In this document: positions 1 through 8,662 of the stretch, in pieces
How positions within the stretch are numbered: position 1 is the first letter of the stretch
Layout: every line of letters starts with the position of its first letter
Assembly: GCF_024213665.1 (NCBI RefSeq)
Contig: NZ_JANAVP010000012.1
Location: forward strand, 62,001-126,000
From: Streptomyces sp. A3M-1-3
GTDB lineage: Bacteria; Actinomycetota; Actinomycetes; Streptomycetales; Streptomycetaceae
Direction: 5' to 3'
DNA: 64,000 nucleotides
Program-made: the position numbers and the translations under genes
Notes under the pieces: generated by a model
What the model was told of the DNA's origin: nothing
What the model saw: only the letters and a program-made list of their open reading frames with translations
Database searches by the model: none

Positions 1-2
1 AC

Positions 3-1217
3 GGGGTGAAGGACAACTCCTTCGCGGGCAAGCAGTTCGGCACGTACCCCGACTTCCTGACCCGGATCGAGAACGCCAACCCGTCGCTGAACACCTACGC
101 CGCCGCCGACTGGGAGCCCATCACCTCCTCGGACAAGGGCGGCCCGATCTTCTCCGCCGCGATCGACAAGCGGCTGAGTCTCAAGGGCGACGCCAACGGC
201 TACGACGTCGAGGACCCCAAGATCGCCGCCGCTGCCGCCGACGAGCTGCGGAACCAGAACCCCGACGCCGCCTACGTCTACTTCGGTGAGATCGACATCG
301 CCGGGCACAACCACGGGGCCGCCGGCCAGCAGTACCTCGACGCGATCGCCCGCAGCGACAAGCACGTCGGTACCGTCCTGAACGCGGTCACCTCGCGCCC
401 GACGTACGCCCAGGAGAACTGGAAGATCCTGGTCACCACCGACCACGGCCACACCGACGCGGGCGGCCACGGCGGCTCCTCCATCAAGGAGCGCGGCACC
501 TTCGTCCTCGCCAAGGGCGCCGGCATCCCGGCCGGCTCGGTCCGTCACGACGTACGGCTCGTCGACGTCGCCGCCACCGCCCTCGACCAGGTCGGCGTCT
601 CGGCCGCCGGACTCGACGGGGTCCCGCTGCGCAGCCCGGACAACGACGCCTTCGACACGGTCCGGCCGAACCTCCAGGCGCGCGTCGACGAGACCGGCAT
701 CGGATCCGGGGTGAAGGGCTTCACGCACACCGCGCCCACCGGCTGGTCCGTCGACAACTCGAAGATGGGCACGGGCGGCGTCACCGAGTGGCGCGGCTGG
801 GCCTTCGCGACCGACGAGTTCTGGAGCCAGTCGCAGCGCGACCAGCGGCGCGAACTGAACGTCCGCTCCCGTGACGTCTTCGCCGTCGCCGACTCCGACG
901 AGTGGGCCGACAAGAGCTTCACCGGTACGTACGACTCCACGCTGGTCAGCCCGAAGTGGGCGGTCACCGGCGGTACTTCGAAGTCGCTGCGCTTCCAGAC
1001 GCACTACCGGCAGGAGGCCGGCCAGAAGGCCGAGGTACTCGTCTCGTACAACGGCGGAACCCCGGCCGTGGTGAAGAGCTACACGGCCGACGCCGTCGCG
1101 AAGTGGGAGTCGATCCCGCTCCAGGTGCCGGCCGGTGCGACCGACGTCCAGGTCCGCTTCCGCTACAGCGGCAGCAACAACTGGTACTGGACCCTCGACA
1201 ACGTGTGGCTCGCCTGA
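3..1217 (+). CDS. Secreted alkaline-phosphatase-superfamily phosphodiesterase, 5' end outside the window
   Basis: The reading frame is already open at the left edge, so this is the C-terminal ~404 residues of a longer protein. The visible part holds the metal-binding half of the type I phosphodiesterase/nucleotide pyrophosphatase fold: GEIDIAGHNHG supplies Asp and His ligands, and TTDHGHTDAGGHGG supplies the Asp-His pair and the last His. After about residue 235 comes a separate ~160-residue C-terminal module rich in Trp, Tyr and Ser that looks like a beta-sandwich lectin or jelly-roll domain ending in a WYWTLDNVWL motif. The family cleaves phosphodiester or phosphomonoester bonds in secreted or surface substrates; the actual substrate cannot be told. 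A signal peptide would lie upstream of the window. Confidence 0.8.
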   Translation, partial: GVKDNSFAGKQFGTYPDFLTRIENANPSLNTYAAADWEPITSSDKGGPIFSAAIDKRLSLKGDANGYDVEDPKIAAAAADELRNQNPDAAYVYFGEIDIAGHNHGAAGQQYLDAIARSDKHVGTVLNAVTSRPTYAQENWKILVTTDHGHTDAGGHGGSSIKERGTFVLAKGAGIPAGSVRHDVRLVDVAATALDQVGVSAAGLDGVPLRSPDNDAFDTVRPNLQARVDETGIGSGVKGFTHTAPTGWSVDNSKMGTGGVTEWRGWAFATDEFWSQSQRDQRRELNVRSRDVFAVADSDEWADKSFTGTYDSTLVSPKWAVTGGTSKSLRFQTHYRQEAGQKAEVLVSYNGGTPAVVKSYTADAVAKWESIPLQVPAGATDVQVRFRYSGSNNWYWTLDNVWLA

Positions 1218-1316
1218 TCCGGCAGGTGAGCGCCGGGTGACTGTCCGGGCCGTGGACGGCAGGGCCGTCCACGGCCCGCCCCGGTTACCCTGGGCGCGTC
1301 GGACAGTGGAGCAGTG

Positions 1317-1356
1317 GAGTAGTCGAGTAGTCGAGTAGTCGAGTAGTCGAGTAGTG
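1317..1356. repeat. 8-bp tandem repeat, five copies
   Basis: The unit GAGTAGTC occurs four times perfectly and a fifth time with a final G, directly abutting. A looser copy, GTGGAGCAGTG, precedes it. The array ends 26 bases before the GTG start of the HAD phosphatase gene and so sits in its promoter or leader. Arrays of 8-bp units can change copy number by slippage, which here would change leader length rather than the reading frame. Confidence 0.9.
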
Positions 1357-1382
1357 GCCACCGCAGAGCGGAGAACAGTCCA

Positions 1383-2162
1383 GTGGCAGAGCGCAAGCCG
1401 ATCGAATCCTGGCTCACCGACATGGACGGTGTCCTCATCCACGAGGGCATCCCGATCCCGGGGGCCGACGCCTTCATCAAGGCGTTGCGCGAGTCCGGCA
1501 AGCCGTTCCTGGTGCTCACCAACAACTCCATCTACACCCCGCGCGACCTGCACGCCCGGCTGTCCCGGATGGGGCTCGACGTGCCCGTCGAGAACATCTG
1601 GACCTCCGCGCTGGCCACGGCGAAGTTCCTCGACGACCAGCGGCCCGGCGGCACCGCGTACGTCATCGGCGAGGCCGGCCTGACCACGGCCCTGCACGAC
1701 ATCGGCTATGTCCTGACCGACCACGAGCCGGACTATGTGGTGCTGGGCGAGACCCGTACGTACAGCTTCGAGGCCCTCACCAAGGCCATCCGGCTGATCA
1801 ACGCGGGTGCCCGCTTCATCTGCACCAACCCCGACGAGACCGGCCCGAGCCCGGAGGGCCCGCTGCCCGCCACCGGGTCCGTCGCCGCGCTGATCACCAA
1901 GGCGACCGGCAAGGAGCCGTACTTCGCCGGCAAGCCCAACCCGCTGATGATGCGGACCGGCCTGAACGCCATCGGCGCGCACTCCGAGACCAGCGCGATG
2001 ATCGGGGACCGGATGGACACCGACGTGCTGGCCGGGCTGGAGGCCGGCATGCAGACCTTCCTGGTGCTCACCGGCCTCACCCAGCCCGCCGACGTCGACA
2101 AGTTCCCCTACCGCCCGTCGAGGACGGTCGACTCGATCGCGGACCTGCTCGACCGAGTCTGA
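1383..2162 (+). CDS. HAD-IIA (NagD-like) sugar/nucleotide phosphatase
   Basis: A 259-residue HAD-superfamily hydrolase of the NagD class. Motif I is TDMDGVLIHEG (nucleophile Asp and acid/base Asp), motif II is VLTNNS, and the acidic motif IV is GDRMDTDVLAGLEAGM, followed by TFLVLTG. The C2-type cap lies between motifs II and IV, and the length is typical for the family. These cytosolic Mg2+ enzymes dephosphorylate small phosphometabolites such as UMP, pyridoxal phosphate or sugar phosphates; the substrate is not readable here. The GTG start is chosen because it immediately precedes the conserved N-terminus. The gene stands alone behind the 8-bp repeat. Confidence 0.88.
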   Translation: MAERKPIESWLTDMDGVLIHEGIPIPGADAFIKALRESGKPFLVLTNNSIYTPRDLHARLSRMGLDVPVENIWTSALATAKFLDDQRPGGTAYVIGEAGLTTALHDIGYVLTDHEPDYVVLGETRTYSFEALTKAIRLINAGARFICTNPDETGPSPEGPLPATGSVAALITKATGKEPYFAGKPNPLMMRTGLNAIGAHSETSAMIGDRMDTDVLAGLEAGMQTFLVLTGLTQPADVDKFPYRPSRTVDSIADLLDRV

Positions 2163-2259
2163 GTGACCCCGTCGTACCCCCGTCCGGACCAGTCACCGGC
2201 CCGTCCGGATGCGAAGACGTGAGCCACACGTAAGTCTTCTGTGTATCAGGAGGTTTACG

Positions 2260-2940
2260 ATGCGCTCAGCTCTGCTCACACTCCGTGCCGCTGGTGCGGC
2301 CGCCGTACTGGTGGCCGTCCCCGCAGGCAGCGCGTACGCCGGTGAGGAGAACCGCGGCACGCTCACCGTCACCCCGTCCACCGTCGAGCCGGGCGGTGAG
2401 ATCGAGTTCCGCGTCACCGGGTGCAAGAGCAGGACCGGCTCCGCCACGTCCCCGGTGTTCGTCGCCGACGGCTATCTCGCGGCCCGGGACGGGCAGGGGA
2501 GCGTGCTGTACGGCGAGGCGATGATCAGGTCGAACGCGCAGGCGGGGTGGCACACGATCCGCGTCGTCTGCGACGGCAAGGACGGCCAGGCGACGGCCGG
2601 CGTGCAGGTCGTCAAGCACGTCGATCCGACCCACAAGCCGAGCCATGAGCCGAGCCACAAGCCGACGCACCGGCCGACGGACGAGCCGACGCACAAGCAG
2701 CCGTACCAGCCGTACCGGCCGACCCACGAGCCGCCCACCCACGAGCCGCCGGCCGACGAGCCCACGCACCACTCATCGCCGGTCTCCCCGGTACGGGCCG
2801 GTGGCGGCGGCACCGCCGCCCACGCGGCCGAGGACGAAGGGCCCAGCACCCGGCACACCGTCATCGGCGTCCTCCTCGCGGCAGCGGCGACCGTCGCGGT
2901 CGCGGGCCGGGCCCTGCGGCGGCGGCGCCGCAGCGACTGA
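2260..2940 (+). CDS. Secreted, membrane-anchored protein with His/Pro/Thr repeat stalk
   Basis: A 226-residue surface protein starting at an ATG preceded by a strong ribosome site (AGGAGG). An N-terminal signal peptide ends near AGSAYA. A globular part of about 100 residues follows, containing two Cys (VTGCKS and RVVCDG) that may form a disulfide. Then comes a low-complexity stalk of repeated PTHKPSHEP/PTHEPPAD units, about residues 130-185. The C-terminus is one hydrophobic helix followed by RALRRRRRSD, a classic membrane stop-transfer. No LPXTG motif is visible. The stop codon is one base before the start of the class F sortase gene, so the two are probably co-translated, and the protein could be a partner or substrate of that sortase. 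Function unknown. Confidence 0.75.
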   Translation: MRSALLTLRAAGAAAVLVAVPAGSAYAGEENRGTLTVTPSTVEPGGEIEFRVTGCKSRTGSATSPVFVADGYLAARDGQGSVLYGEAMIRSNAQAGWHTIRVVCDGKDGQATAGVQVVKHVDPTHKPSHEPSHKPTHRPTDEPTHKQPYQPYRPTHEPPTHEPPADEPTHHSSPVSPVRAGGGGTAAHAAEDEGPSTRHTVIGVLLAAAATVAVAGRALRRRRRSD

Positions 2941-2941
2941 C

Positions 2942-3616
2942 GTGTCCGACGAAGGCCGCCCGGCCGGCACCGGAAGGCTGATCACCGGCCTGGCGTGGGC
3001 GGTGCTGCTGGCCGGCCTCTGGATCTGGGGCCGCGCGATCACCGACGTGCCGCGGTCCGGTCCGGAGCCGCCCGGCGGCGACGTGCCCGCGGCCGGCCGG
3101 CCGCTCATCCCGCTGCCCCCGGCCCGCGAACCGCTGCCCGCCGCACGGCCCCGGCGGGTGGACATCCCCTCGATAGGCGTCCAGGCGCCGGTCGTCCCGC
3201 GCGGCCTCGACCGGGACGGCGCGGTCGCTCCGCCGCCGTACGACCAGCCCGGCGCGGTCGGCTGGTACGGCAGCGGCGCGCAGCCGGGAGTCGCGGGCGC
3301 GGCACTGTTCGTCGCTCATGTCGACACCGACTCCAAGCCGGCCGTGTTCTACGGCCTGAGCTCGGCGCGCCCCGGCGAGAAGATCCGGGTGGTCCGAGCC
3401 GACCACACGGTCGCGGAGTTCACCATCGAGGACGTCCAGGCGGTCAGCCGCGACCGCTTCGACGCCCATCAGGCGTACGGGCCGCGCGAACAGGGCCGCG
3501 CGGAACTGCGCCTGATCACCTGCGGCGGGACGTACGACCGGGTGGCGAAGGCGTACACGGCGAACGTGGTGGTCTCGGCGTACCTGACAGGCTGGGACTC
3601 AGCCTCCCGCTCCTGA
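2942..3616 (+). CDS. Class F sortase
   Basis: A 224-residue membrane-anchored transpeptidase. A single N-terminal transmembrane helix (about residues 13-30) is followed by a Pro/Arg-rich linker and the sortase beta-barrel. The catalytic His lies in VAHVDTDSKPAVFYGL, and the catalytic Cys in LRLITCGGTYDR, with the closing strand YTANVVVSAYL as in class F enzymes. The GTG start at 2942 is preferred because it directly follows the upstream stop codon and gives the expected N-terminal anchor; the frame is open further upstream but encodes only the antisense-like Arg/Thr-rich shadow of the neighbour. Class F sortases of actinomycetes attach or process surface proteins, usually with unidentified substrates. 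Confidence 0.88.
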   Translation: MSDEGRPAGTGRLITGLAWAVLLAGLWIWGRAITDVPRSGPEPPGGDVPAAGRPLIPLPPAREPLPAARPRRVDIPSIGVQAPVVPRGLDRDGAVAPPPYDQPGAVGWYGSGAQPGVAGAALFVAHVDTDSKPAVFYGLSSARPGEKIRVVRADHTVAEFTIEDVQAVSRDRFDAHQAYGPREQGRAELRLITCGGTYDRVAKAYTANVVVSAYLTGWDSASRS

Positions 3617-3748
3617 CGTAACAGCTGTCCGACGATCGGGGCACTGCTCGTGGGCCGCCGGAGCGCTGTGCCAGGATGGATTCGACCGGTCTTGTCCGGG
3701 CAGGGGAGCCCGGGGAAGTCCTGTGGTGGTGCACCCGAGGGGGAGTGG

Positions 3749-4753
3749 ATGTACGGCAGTGTGAAGACGGGTATGGCCGTGGTCGGGGCGGTGCTGCTGC
3801 TGGCGGGGTGTTCCTCCGGCGACGGCGACGGCAAGGGCGGGTCGGGGAAGCCGGTCGTCTCCCAGCAGCCCAAGGACACGGACCCGTTCTGGGTCAACCC
3901 CGACGGCAACGCGGCCAAGCAGGTCGCCTCGTACCTCGACGACGGGGACGACAAGAACGCCGAGCTGATCAGGAAGATCGCCGAGCAGCCGGTGGGTGAG
4001 TGGATCGGCCCGGACAATCCGGAGGGCGACGCCAAGGGCTTCACGGACGCGGCCGTCAAGGCCGACCGCGACGCGCTCCTGGTGCTCTACAACATCCCGC
4101 ACCGGGACTGCGGCCAGTTCTCCAAGGGCGGCGCCGCGGACGGGAACGCGTACCGCGCGTGGATCGACAGCGTGGCCAAGGGCATCGGCGACCGTGCAGC
4201 CACGGTCATCCTGGAGCCCGACGCCATCCTGCACCTGGCCGACGGCTGTACGCCGGGCGAGTTCCACGAGGAGCGCTACGACCTGCTCAAGGGCGCCGTC
4301 GAGAAGCTGAAGACGCTGCCGAAGACGCAGGTGTACCTGGATGCGGGCAACGCCGGCTGGCAGTCGCCGGACGCGCTCTTCGAGCCCCTGAAGAGGGCGG
4401 GTATCGACAGGGCCGACGGCTTCGCGGTGAACGTCTCCAACTTCCAGACCACGCAGGCCAGCACGGACTTCGGCAAGAAGCTCTCGGCCAAGGTGGGGAA
4501 CAAGCCCTTCGTCATCGACACCAGCCGCAACGGCAACGGCCCGTACACCGGCGGCGATCCGAAGGAGAACTGGTGCAACCCGCCGGGCAGGGCGCTCGGT
4601 GAGACCCCGACGACGAAGACGGGCGACCCGCTGGTGAAGGCGTACCTGTGGGTCAAGCGCCCGGGTGAGTCGGACGGCGACTGCAAGGGCGGCCCGAAGG
4701 CGGGCGACTGGTGGCCGCAGTACGCGCTGGATCTGGCCCGCAACACGAAGTAG
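3749..4753 (+). CDS. cslZ: CslZ-type GH6 endoglucanase lipoprotein
   Basis: A 334-residue lipoprotein with a lipobox (VLLLAGC) inside the first 25 residues, then a Gly/Asp-rich linker and a glycoside hydrolase family 6 domain. Family signatures are LVLYNIPHRDCGQFS, VILEPDAILHLADGC, YLDAGNAGWQSPD, FAVNVSNFQTT, DTSRNGNGPY and YLWVKRPGESDGDC. GH6 enzymes cleave beta-1,4-glucan with inversion. The ATG at 3749 is chosen because the signal peptide begins there and GGGGGAG lies just upstream; a GTG four codons later is possible. It faces the glxA-cslA pair, and in Streptomyces the three are known as a set making and trimming a tip-associated beta-glucan. The identification with cslZ rests on family plus position. 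Confidence 0.85.
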   Translation: MYGSVKTGMAVVGAVLLLAGCSSGDGDGKGGSGKPVVSQQPKDTDPFWVNPDGNAAKQVASYLDDGDDKNAELIRKIAEQPVGEWIGPDNPEGDAKGFTDAAVKADRDALLVLYNIPHRDCGQFSKGGAADGNAYRAWIDSVAKGIGDRAATVILEPDAILHLADGCTPGEFHEERYDLLKGAVEKLKTLPKTQVYLDAGNAGWQSPDALFEPLKRAGIDRADGFAVNVSNFQTTQASTDFGKKLSAKVGNKPFVIDTSRNGNGPYTGGDPKENWCNPPGRALGETPTTKTGDPLVKAYLWVKRPGESDGDCKGGPKAGDWWPQYALDLARNTK

Positions 4754-4760
4754 CCCACGC

Positions 4761-4812
4761 TGTACGTGAGGAGGGGGCGCCCCGAGCCCGGGGCGCCCCC
4801 TCCTCACGTACA
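4761..4812. terminator. Bidirectional hairpin between cslZ and glxA
   Basis: The arms 4761-4783 and 4790-4812 are a perfect 23-bp inverted repeat with a 6-base loop (GAGCCC). It lies exactly between the convergent stop codons of cslZ and glxA. Such long GC-rich stems without a U-tract are typical intrinsic terminators in actinomycetes and should work in both directions. Confidence 0.85.
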
Positions 4813-4823
4813 TACGGCCGTGG

Positions 4824-6761
4824 TTACGGCACCTCGACCCAGACCGCCTCCGACGGCGTGCCCTTGGCATCCGCGACGAAGAGCATGTACCAGCCGGACG
4901 GGACCAGGGCGCGGTTCTCCGGGACGGTGACCGAGATGCCGTCCGCGGTCTTCGTCAGCTCCAGCGCGATGGAGCGCTGGTCGACGTCCGTGACATGGGT
5001 GACGGCGCTCGGCCGCATCAGCCGCGCGGACGTGATGGCCGCGGCGTCCTTGGTCTTGAACTCCGCCGTGTCACCCCGCTCGATGGTCTTCGGGCCTTCA
5101 CCGAGCGCCGGCCGCGCGCCGCCGCCGTACAGATACGGCGGGGTGTAGATCTCGATGCGCTGGTCGAAGACGCCCGGCTTGGTGTTCTCCTTGTCGGCGT
5201 ACAGCGAGTCGGAACCGAAGATCATGACGCGTCCGTCCGGCAGCAGCACCGAACCGGAGTGGTAGTTCCGGCCGACCGCCGGGTCGGCGACCCTGCGGTA
5301 CTCGCCCGACTTGGCGTCGTACATCCGGGCCTCGAGGACGTTCGACCCGCCGCGGCCGCGGTAGTCGCTGGAGCCACCGGTGACGAAGACGGTGTCGTCG
5401 GGCAGCAGCGAGCCGCTCGGATAGCGGGTGCCCTGGGTGAGCGACGCGCCGTCCTTGAAGCGGGGGTTGTCCTCCTTGAGGTCCACCAGGCGGGTCTTCT
5501 CACTGGCCTTCTCCGACTCGCCGACCCCGCCGCCGCCGACGACCATGAACTTCTGGTCCTGGGCGGGCGGCAGCATGACGGTGAGGGAGGTCTCCATCCG
5601 GTCCGGGTCGCTGAGGCCGGGGATCTTGGTGAACTTGTTGCTGTCCACGTCCCAGATGCCGGGCTCGCGGCCCACGTCGGCAGGTCCGTAGCCCGCGTTG
5701 GAGCCGGAGTAGAAGAGCTTGCCGTTGTCCATCAGGAACAGCGCCGGGTAGGTCGGCAGCTTCAGTTCCTTCGGCAGGTACTCCCACTTCTTGGTCTCCG
5801 GGTCGTAGACCTCGTTCTTGCCGGGGACGATCTGGCCGATCTCGTCGAGCCCCGAGGTGGACAGGACCTTGCCGTCCTCCAGGGTGGTCAGCGTCGGGTA
5901 CCAGCGGGCCTCGTTCATCGGGTCGACCGTGATGTACTTCTCCGCCACCGGGTCGAACTCGAAGGTCTCCTTGATGCCCTGGAAGTCCTTCTTGTCGAGA
6001 GCCAGCTTCTGCGCGATGCCGTAGAGGTTGCGGGCGTCGTCCCCCTTGAGGCCGTGCACCCGGTAGTTGTCCTCGGTGCCGGTCTCGTACTCCTTGCCGC
6101 TCTCCTGCGCCTCGACGTAGATCCGGCCGAGGCCCGCCTCCGTCCGCAGGAACCTGCCGGTCGCCGGGTCGAAGACCTTCTTCGCGCGCTCGACGACCAC
6201 CGGGTCCTTCGAGACGAACGTCTTGCCGTTCTTCTTGCCGGTGAAGACCGTGCCCGCGGGCAGCGTCTTGGGTGCGTCCGGGTCCTCGTTGTGGACGATC
6301 ATCAGGCCGCCGGCCTTGGTGACGTCGCCCTTGAGCTTCTCGTACCGCTTGGTGCCGCCGGCGATCAGCAGCTTGCCGTCGGGCAGCTGGGTGTGCCCGG
6401 CGCAGAACATGTCCTTGGGCGTCGGGATGTTCTTGTACGTGTCGGTCTCCGGGTCCCAGAGCACCGAGCGGAAGCTCTTGGCGTCGAAGTTCTTCTGGTT
6501 GTTGCCCGACCCCGCGACCAGCAGCACCTTTCCGGTGTGCAGCAGGGCCGCGTGAATCGTATTGATCTTGTACTCGGCCGGTACGTCGAGCATGTCCCAA
6601 TGGCCGTTGTCGGCCTTGTACTCGGGACGGTTGATCTTGTACTCGTGGTACTGCTCCGAGCCGAAGCGGTAGAGCGCAGGCCCGTTGAACCCCGCCAGCG
6701 CGACCACCACTGCCGCACCTATCGCTACGCGGCGGGTGCGGCGGCTTGGACGGTATTTCAT
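4824..6761 (-). CDS. glxA: GlxA mononuclear copper-radical oxidase
   Basis: A 645-residue member of the galactose oxidase/glyoxal oxidase family. The N-terminus has one hydrophobic helix (about residues 12-30), serving as membrane anchor or signal. Kelch-type repeats follow, then a C-terminal immunoglobulin-like domain (DUF1929). Active-site elements are visible: Cys near residue 120 in MFCAGH, expected to form the Tyr-Cys cofactor; Trp near 287 in ARWYPT; the Tyr-His pair near 500 in GRNYHSGS; and the last Cu-ligand His in PSAVTHVTD. The enzyme oxidises an alcohol or aldehyde end to give H2O2, and in Streptomyces acts on glycans at the hyphal tip. Its ATG overlaps the cslA stop by four bases, so the two are translationally coupled. 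Confidence 0.93.
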   Translation of the reverse strand: MKYRPSRRTRRVAIGAAVVVALAGFNGPALYRFGSEQYHEYKINRPEYKADNGHWDMLDVPAEYKINTIHAALLHTGKVLLVAGSGNNQKNFDAKSFRSVLWDPETDTYKNIPTPKDMFCAGHTQLPDGKLLIAGGTKRYEKLKGDVTKAGGLMIVHNEDPDAPKTLPAGTVFTGKKNGKTFVSKDPVVVERAKKVFDPATGRFLRTEAGLGRIYVEAQESGKEYETGTEDNYRVHGLKGDDARNLYGIAQKLALDKKDFQGIKETFEFDPVAEKYITVDPMNEARWYPTLTTLEDGKVLSTSGLDEIGQIVPGKNEVYDPETKKWEYLPKELKLPTYPALFLMDNGKLFYSGSNAGYGPADVGREPGIWDVDSNKFTKIPGLSDPDRMETSLTVMLPPAQDQKFMVVGGGGVGESEKASEKTRLVDLKEDNPRFKDGASLTQGTRYPSGSLLPDDTVFVTGGSSDYRGRGGSNVLEARMYDAKSGEYRRVADPAVGRNYHSGSVLLPDGRVMIFGSDSLYADKENTKPGVFDQRIEIYTPPYLYGGGARPALGEGPKTIERGDTAEFKTKDAAAITSARLMRPSAVTHVTDVDQRSIALELTKTADGISVTVPENRALVPSGWYMLFVADAKGTPSEAVWVEVP

Positions 6762-8662
6762 TTCTTACGTCCCCCAAGGGCTATCTGCATGGTCTGGTCT
6801 GCGGCGGCAGGGGTCGGCATCTCGGGCGAGACGTGCCGTCCGGGCTGAACGGGTGGGCGGGCCTTCCGCTTCTTCTTCTCCTGCCGGACGCCGTACCGCC
6901 AGGCGAAGATGGGCGCGGCCGTGATCAGCAGGGCCAGCGAGGCCCAGGTGATCATCGCGGGGTGGTCGTGCCCGAACCAGAACGAGGAGGCGAGCGACCC
7001 GCCGAAGACCAGGATGAAGAAGAGGTGGATACGGAAGGTGCCGAAGAGGGTGTCCGGGCTGGAGGAGTCGCCCTTGGGTGTGACCACGAACGAGCTCTTG
7101 CGGCGCAGCACCGCGTCCATCAGGGAACGCGCGTAAATCGGTGCGGAGAGCGCGGACATCACCATGCCGGCGAGGCCGCCGGAGCCCTCGGGCTCGTGCG
7201 GCGAGACGTTGTGGCGGCGGTTCCAGATGTAGAGGCCGATCTGGAGCGCGGAGGCGTTGCCGTACAGCATCATCCACATGGCCGGGTCGATCTGCACACC
7301 CGAGGCGCCCATACCCAGGAACAGCGCGCAACTGAGCGCCGCGAGGATCCAGTTCAGGGCGGACATCGGGTAGAAGATGATCATCATCGTGTAGTTGAAG
7401 AGCTTGCCGGCCGGCATCGAGCCGTAGCCCCGCCAGTACTGCTTGAGGATCGTCTCGTACGTACCGCGCGACCAGCGCAGCTGCTGCGTGAAGAAGTCCG
7501 TCCAGGCGGTCGGGCCCTCACCGACGGCCAGCACGTCCGGGGTGTAGACCGAGCGCCACTTCCTGCCCGTCGCCGGGTTCTTGGCGCGGTGCATCTCGAA
7601 GCCCGTCGCCATGTCCTCGGTGATCGAGTCGTACAGGCCGCCGATCTGCTTGATCGCCTTGATGCGTACCGCGTTGGAGGTGCCGACGAACATCGGGGCG
7701 CCGTAGGCGTTTCCGGCCCGCTGGATCAGCGCGTGGAAGAGGAACTGCTGCGACTCGGCGGCCTTGGTGACGAACGTGTCGTAGTTGCCGTAGACCTGCG
7801 GGCCGATGACGAACCCGACGTCCGGGTCGCGGAAGTAGCCGAGCATCCGCTCCAGGTAGTTGGGCAGCGGGATGTGGTCGGTGTCCACGGAGGCGAAGTA
7901 GTCGTAGTCACCGCCGTGCGCATCGAGCCAGGCGTTGTAGTTGCCGTGCTTGGTCTTCGCGCGGTGCGCGCCCTTGGGCTGGTTCCACTTCGCCACGCCC
8001 TTGCGGGAGAAGTGGTGGACGCCGAGCCGCGCACAGACCTCCTTGACGGCGGGGTCGTCGCCCTCGTCCAGCAGCCAGACGTGCATCAGCCCGCGGTGCC
8101 GGATCTTCACGGCGGCCTCGAGCGTCTTCGTCACCATCTCCAGCGGTTCCTTGCCCGGAACGAAGGAGGTGAGGAAGGCCACGCGGGTGCCGGTCTCGGG
8201 CACGACCGGGACGGGGTCGCGTGCCACCAGCGTCGCGTGCGCGTTCGAGGTGACGTTCAAGGTACGGAACAGCTCGATCAGACCGATCGACACGAGCATG
8301 ATCACGTCGAGGATCAGCAGGGTGTCGTTCTTCAGGTTCGGATCACGCTCGGTCCAGTGGGCGGGCTGCAGCAGCCAGACGAGCAGGCCGAGGGAGACCA
8401 GCGGCGCCGCGCCCAGCAGCAGCGCGGCACGGATCCGGTGCGGCTCCTGCGAGAGCAGCGAGCGGTACTGGACCTTGTACGGCCTGGTGGGGTCGGGCTG
8501 GGTCAGGGGACCGGCCAGCCGGCTGTAGTGCTCGTAGTCGTAACGCGGCAGCGCCTTTTTCTGGCGTCTGCGCGACCCTCCGGCGCGGTGCGGTGGTACC
8601 CGCAGTTGCGTTGTCTGGGACGGGTCGAAATTGTGCCGGGCGCCGGTCGGCGTCGACGTCAT
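6758..8662 (-). CDS. cslA: CslA cellulose-synthase-like glycosyltransferase
   Basis: A 634-residue processive family 2 glycosyltransferase of the inner membrane. A cytosolic Arg/Lys-rich N-terminus is followed by two transmembrane helices (around residues 80-140). The GT-A domain has the substrate Asp region DTDHIPLPNY, the acceptor/catalytic TEDMATGFEMH and the QQLRWSRGT motif (QxxRW class). A second set of helices forms the channel, ending in a Lys/Arg/Pro-rich tail. It polymerises UDP-sugar into a beta-glucan extruded at growing tips. Overlap with glxA by four bases marks an operon. The ATG start fits the conserved MTSTPTG opening that I recall for Streptomyces CslA. Confidence 0.93.
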   Translation of the reverse strand: MTSTPTGARHNFDPSQTTQLRVPPHRAGGSRRRQKKALPRYDYEHYSRLAGPLTQPDPTRPYKVQYRSLLSQEPHRIRAALLLGAAPLVSLGLLVWLLQPAHWTERDPNLKNDTLLILDVIMLVSIGLIELFRTLNVTSNAHATLVARDPVPVVPETGTRVAFLTSFVPGKEPLEMVTKTLEAAVKIRHRGLMHVWLLDEGDDPAVKEVCARLGVHHFSRKGVAKWNQPKGAHRAKTKHGNYNAWLDAHGGDYDYFASVDTDHIPLPNYLERMLGYFRDPDVGFVIGPQVYGNYDTFVTKAAESQQFLFHALIQRAGNAYGAPMFVGTSNAVRIKAIKQIGGLYDSITEDMATGFEMHRAKNPATGRKWRSVYTPDVLAVGEGPTAWTDFFTQQLRWSRGTYETILKQYWRGYGSMPAGKLFNYTMMIIFYPMSALNWILAALSCALFLGMGASGVQIDPAMWMMLYGNASALQIGLYIWNRRHNVSPHEPEGSGGLAGMVMSALSAPIYARSLMDAVLRRKSSFVVTPKGDSSSPDTLFGTFRIHLFFILVFGGSLASSFWFGHDHPAMITWASLALLITAAPIFAWRYGVRQEKKKRKARPPVQPGRHVSPEMPTPAAADQTMQIALGGRKK

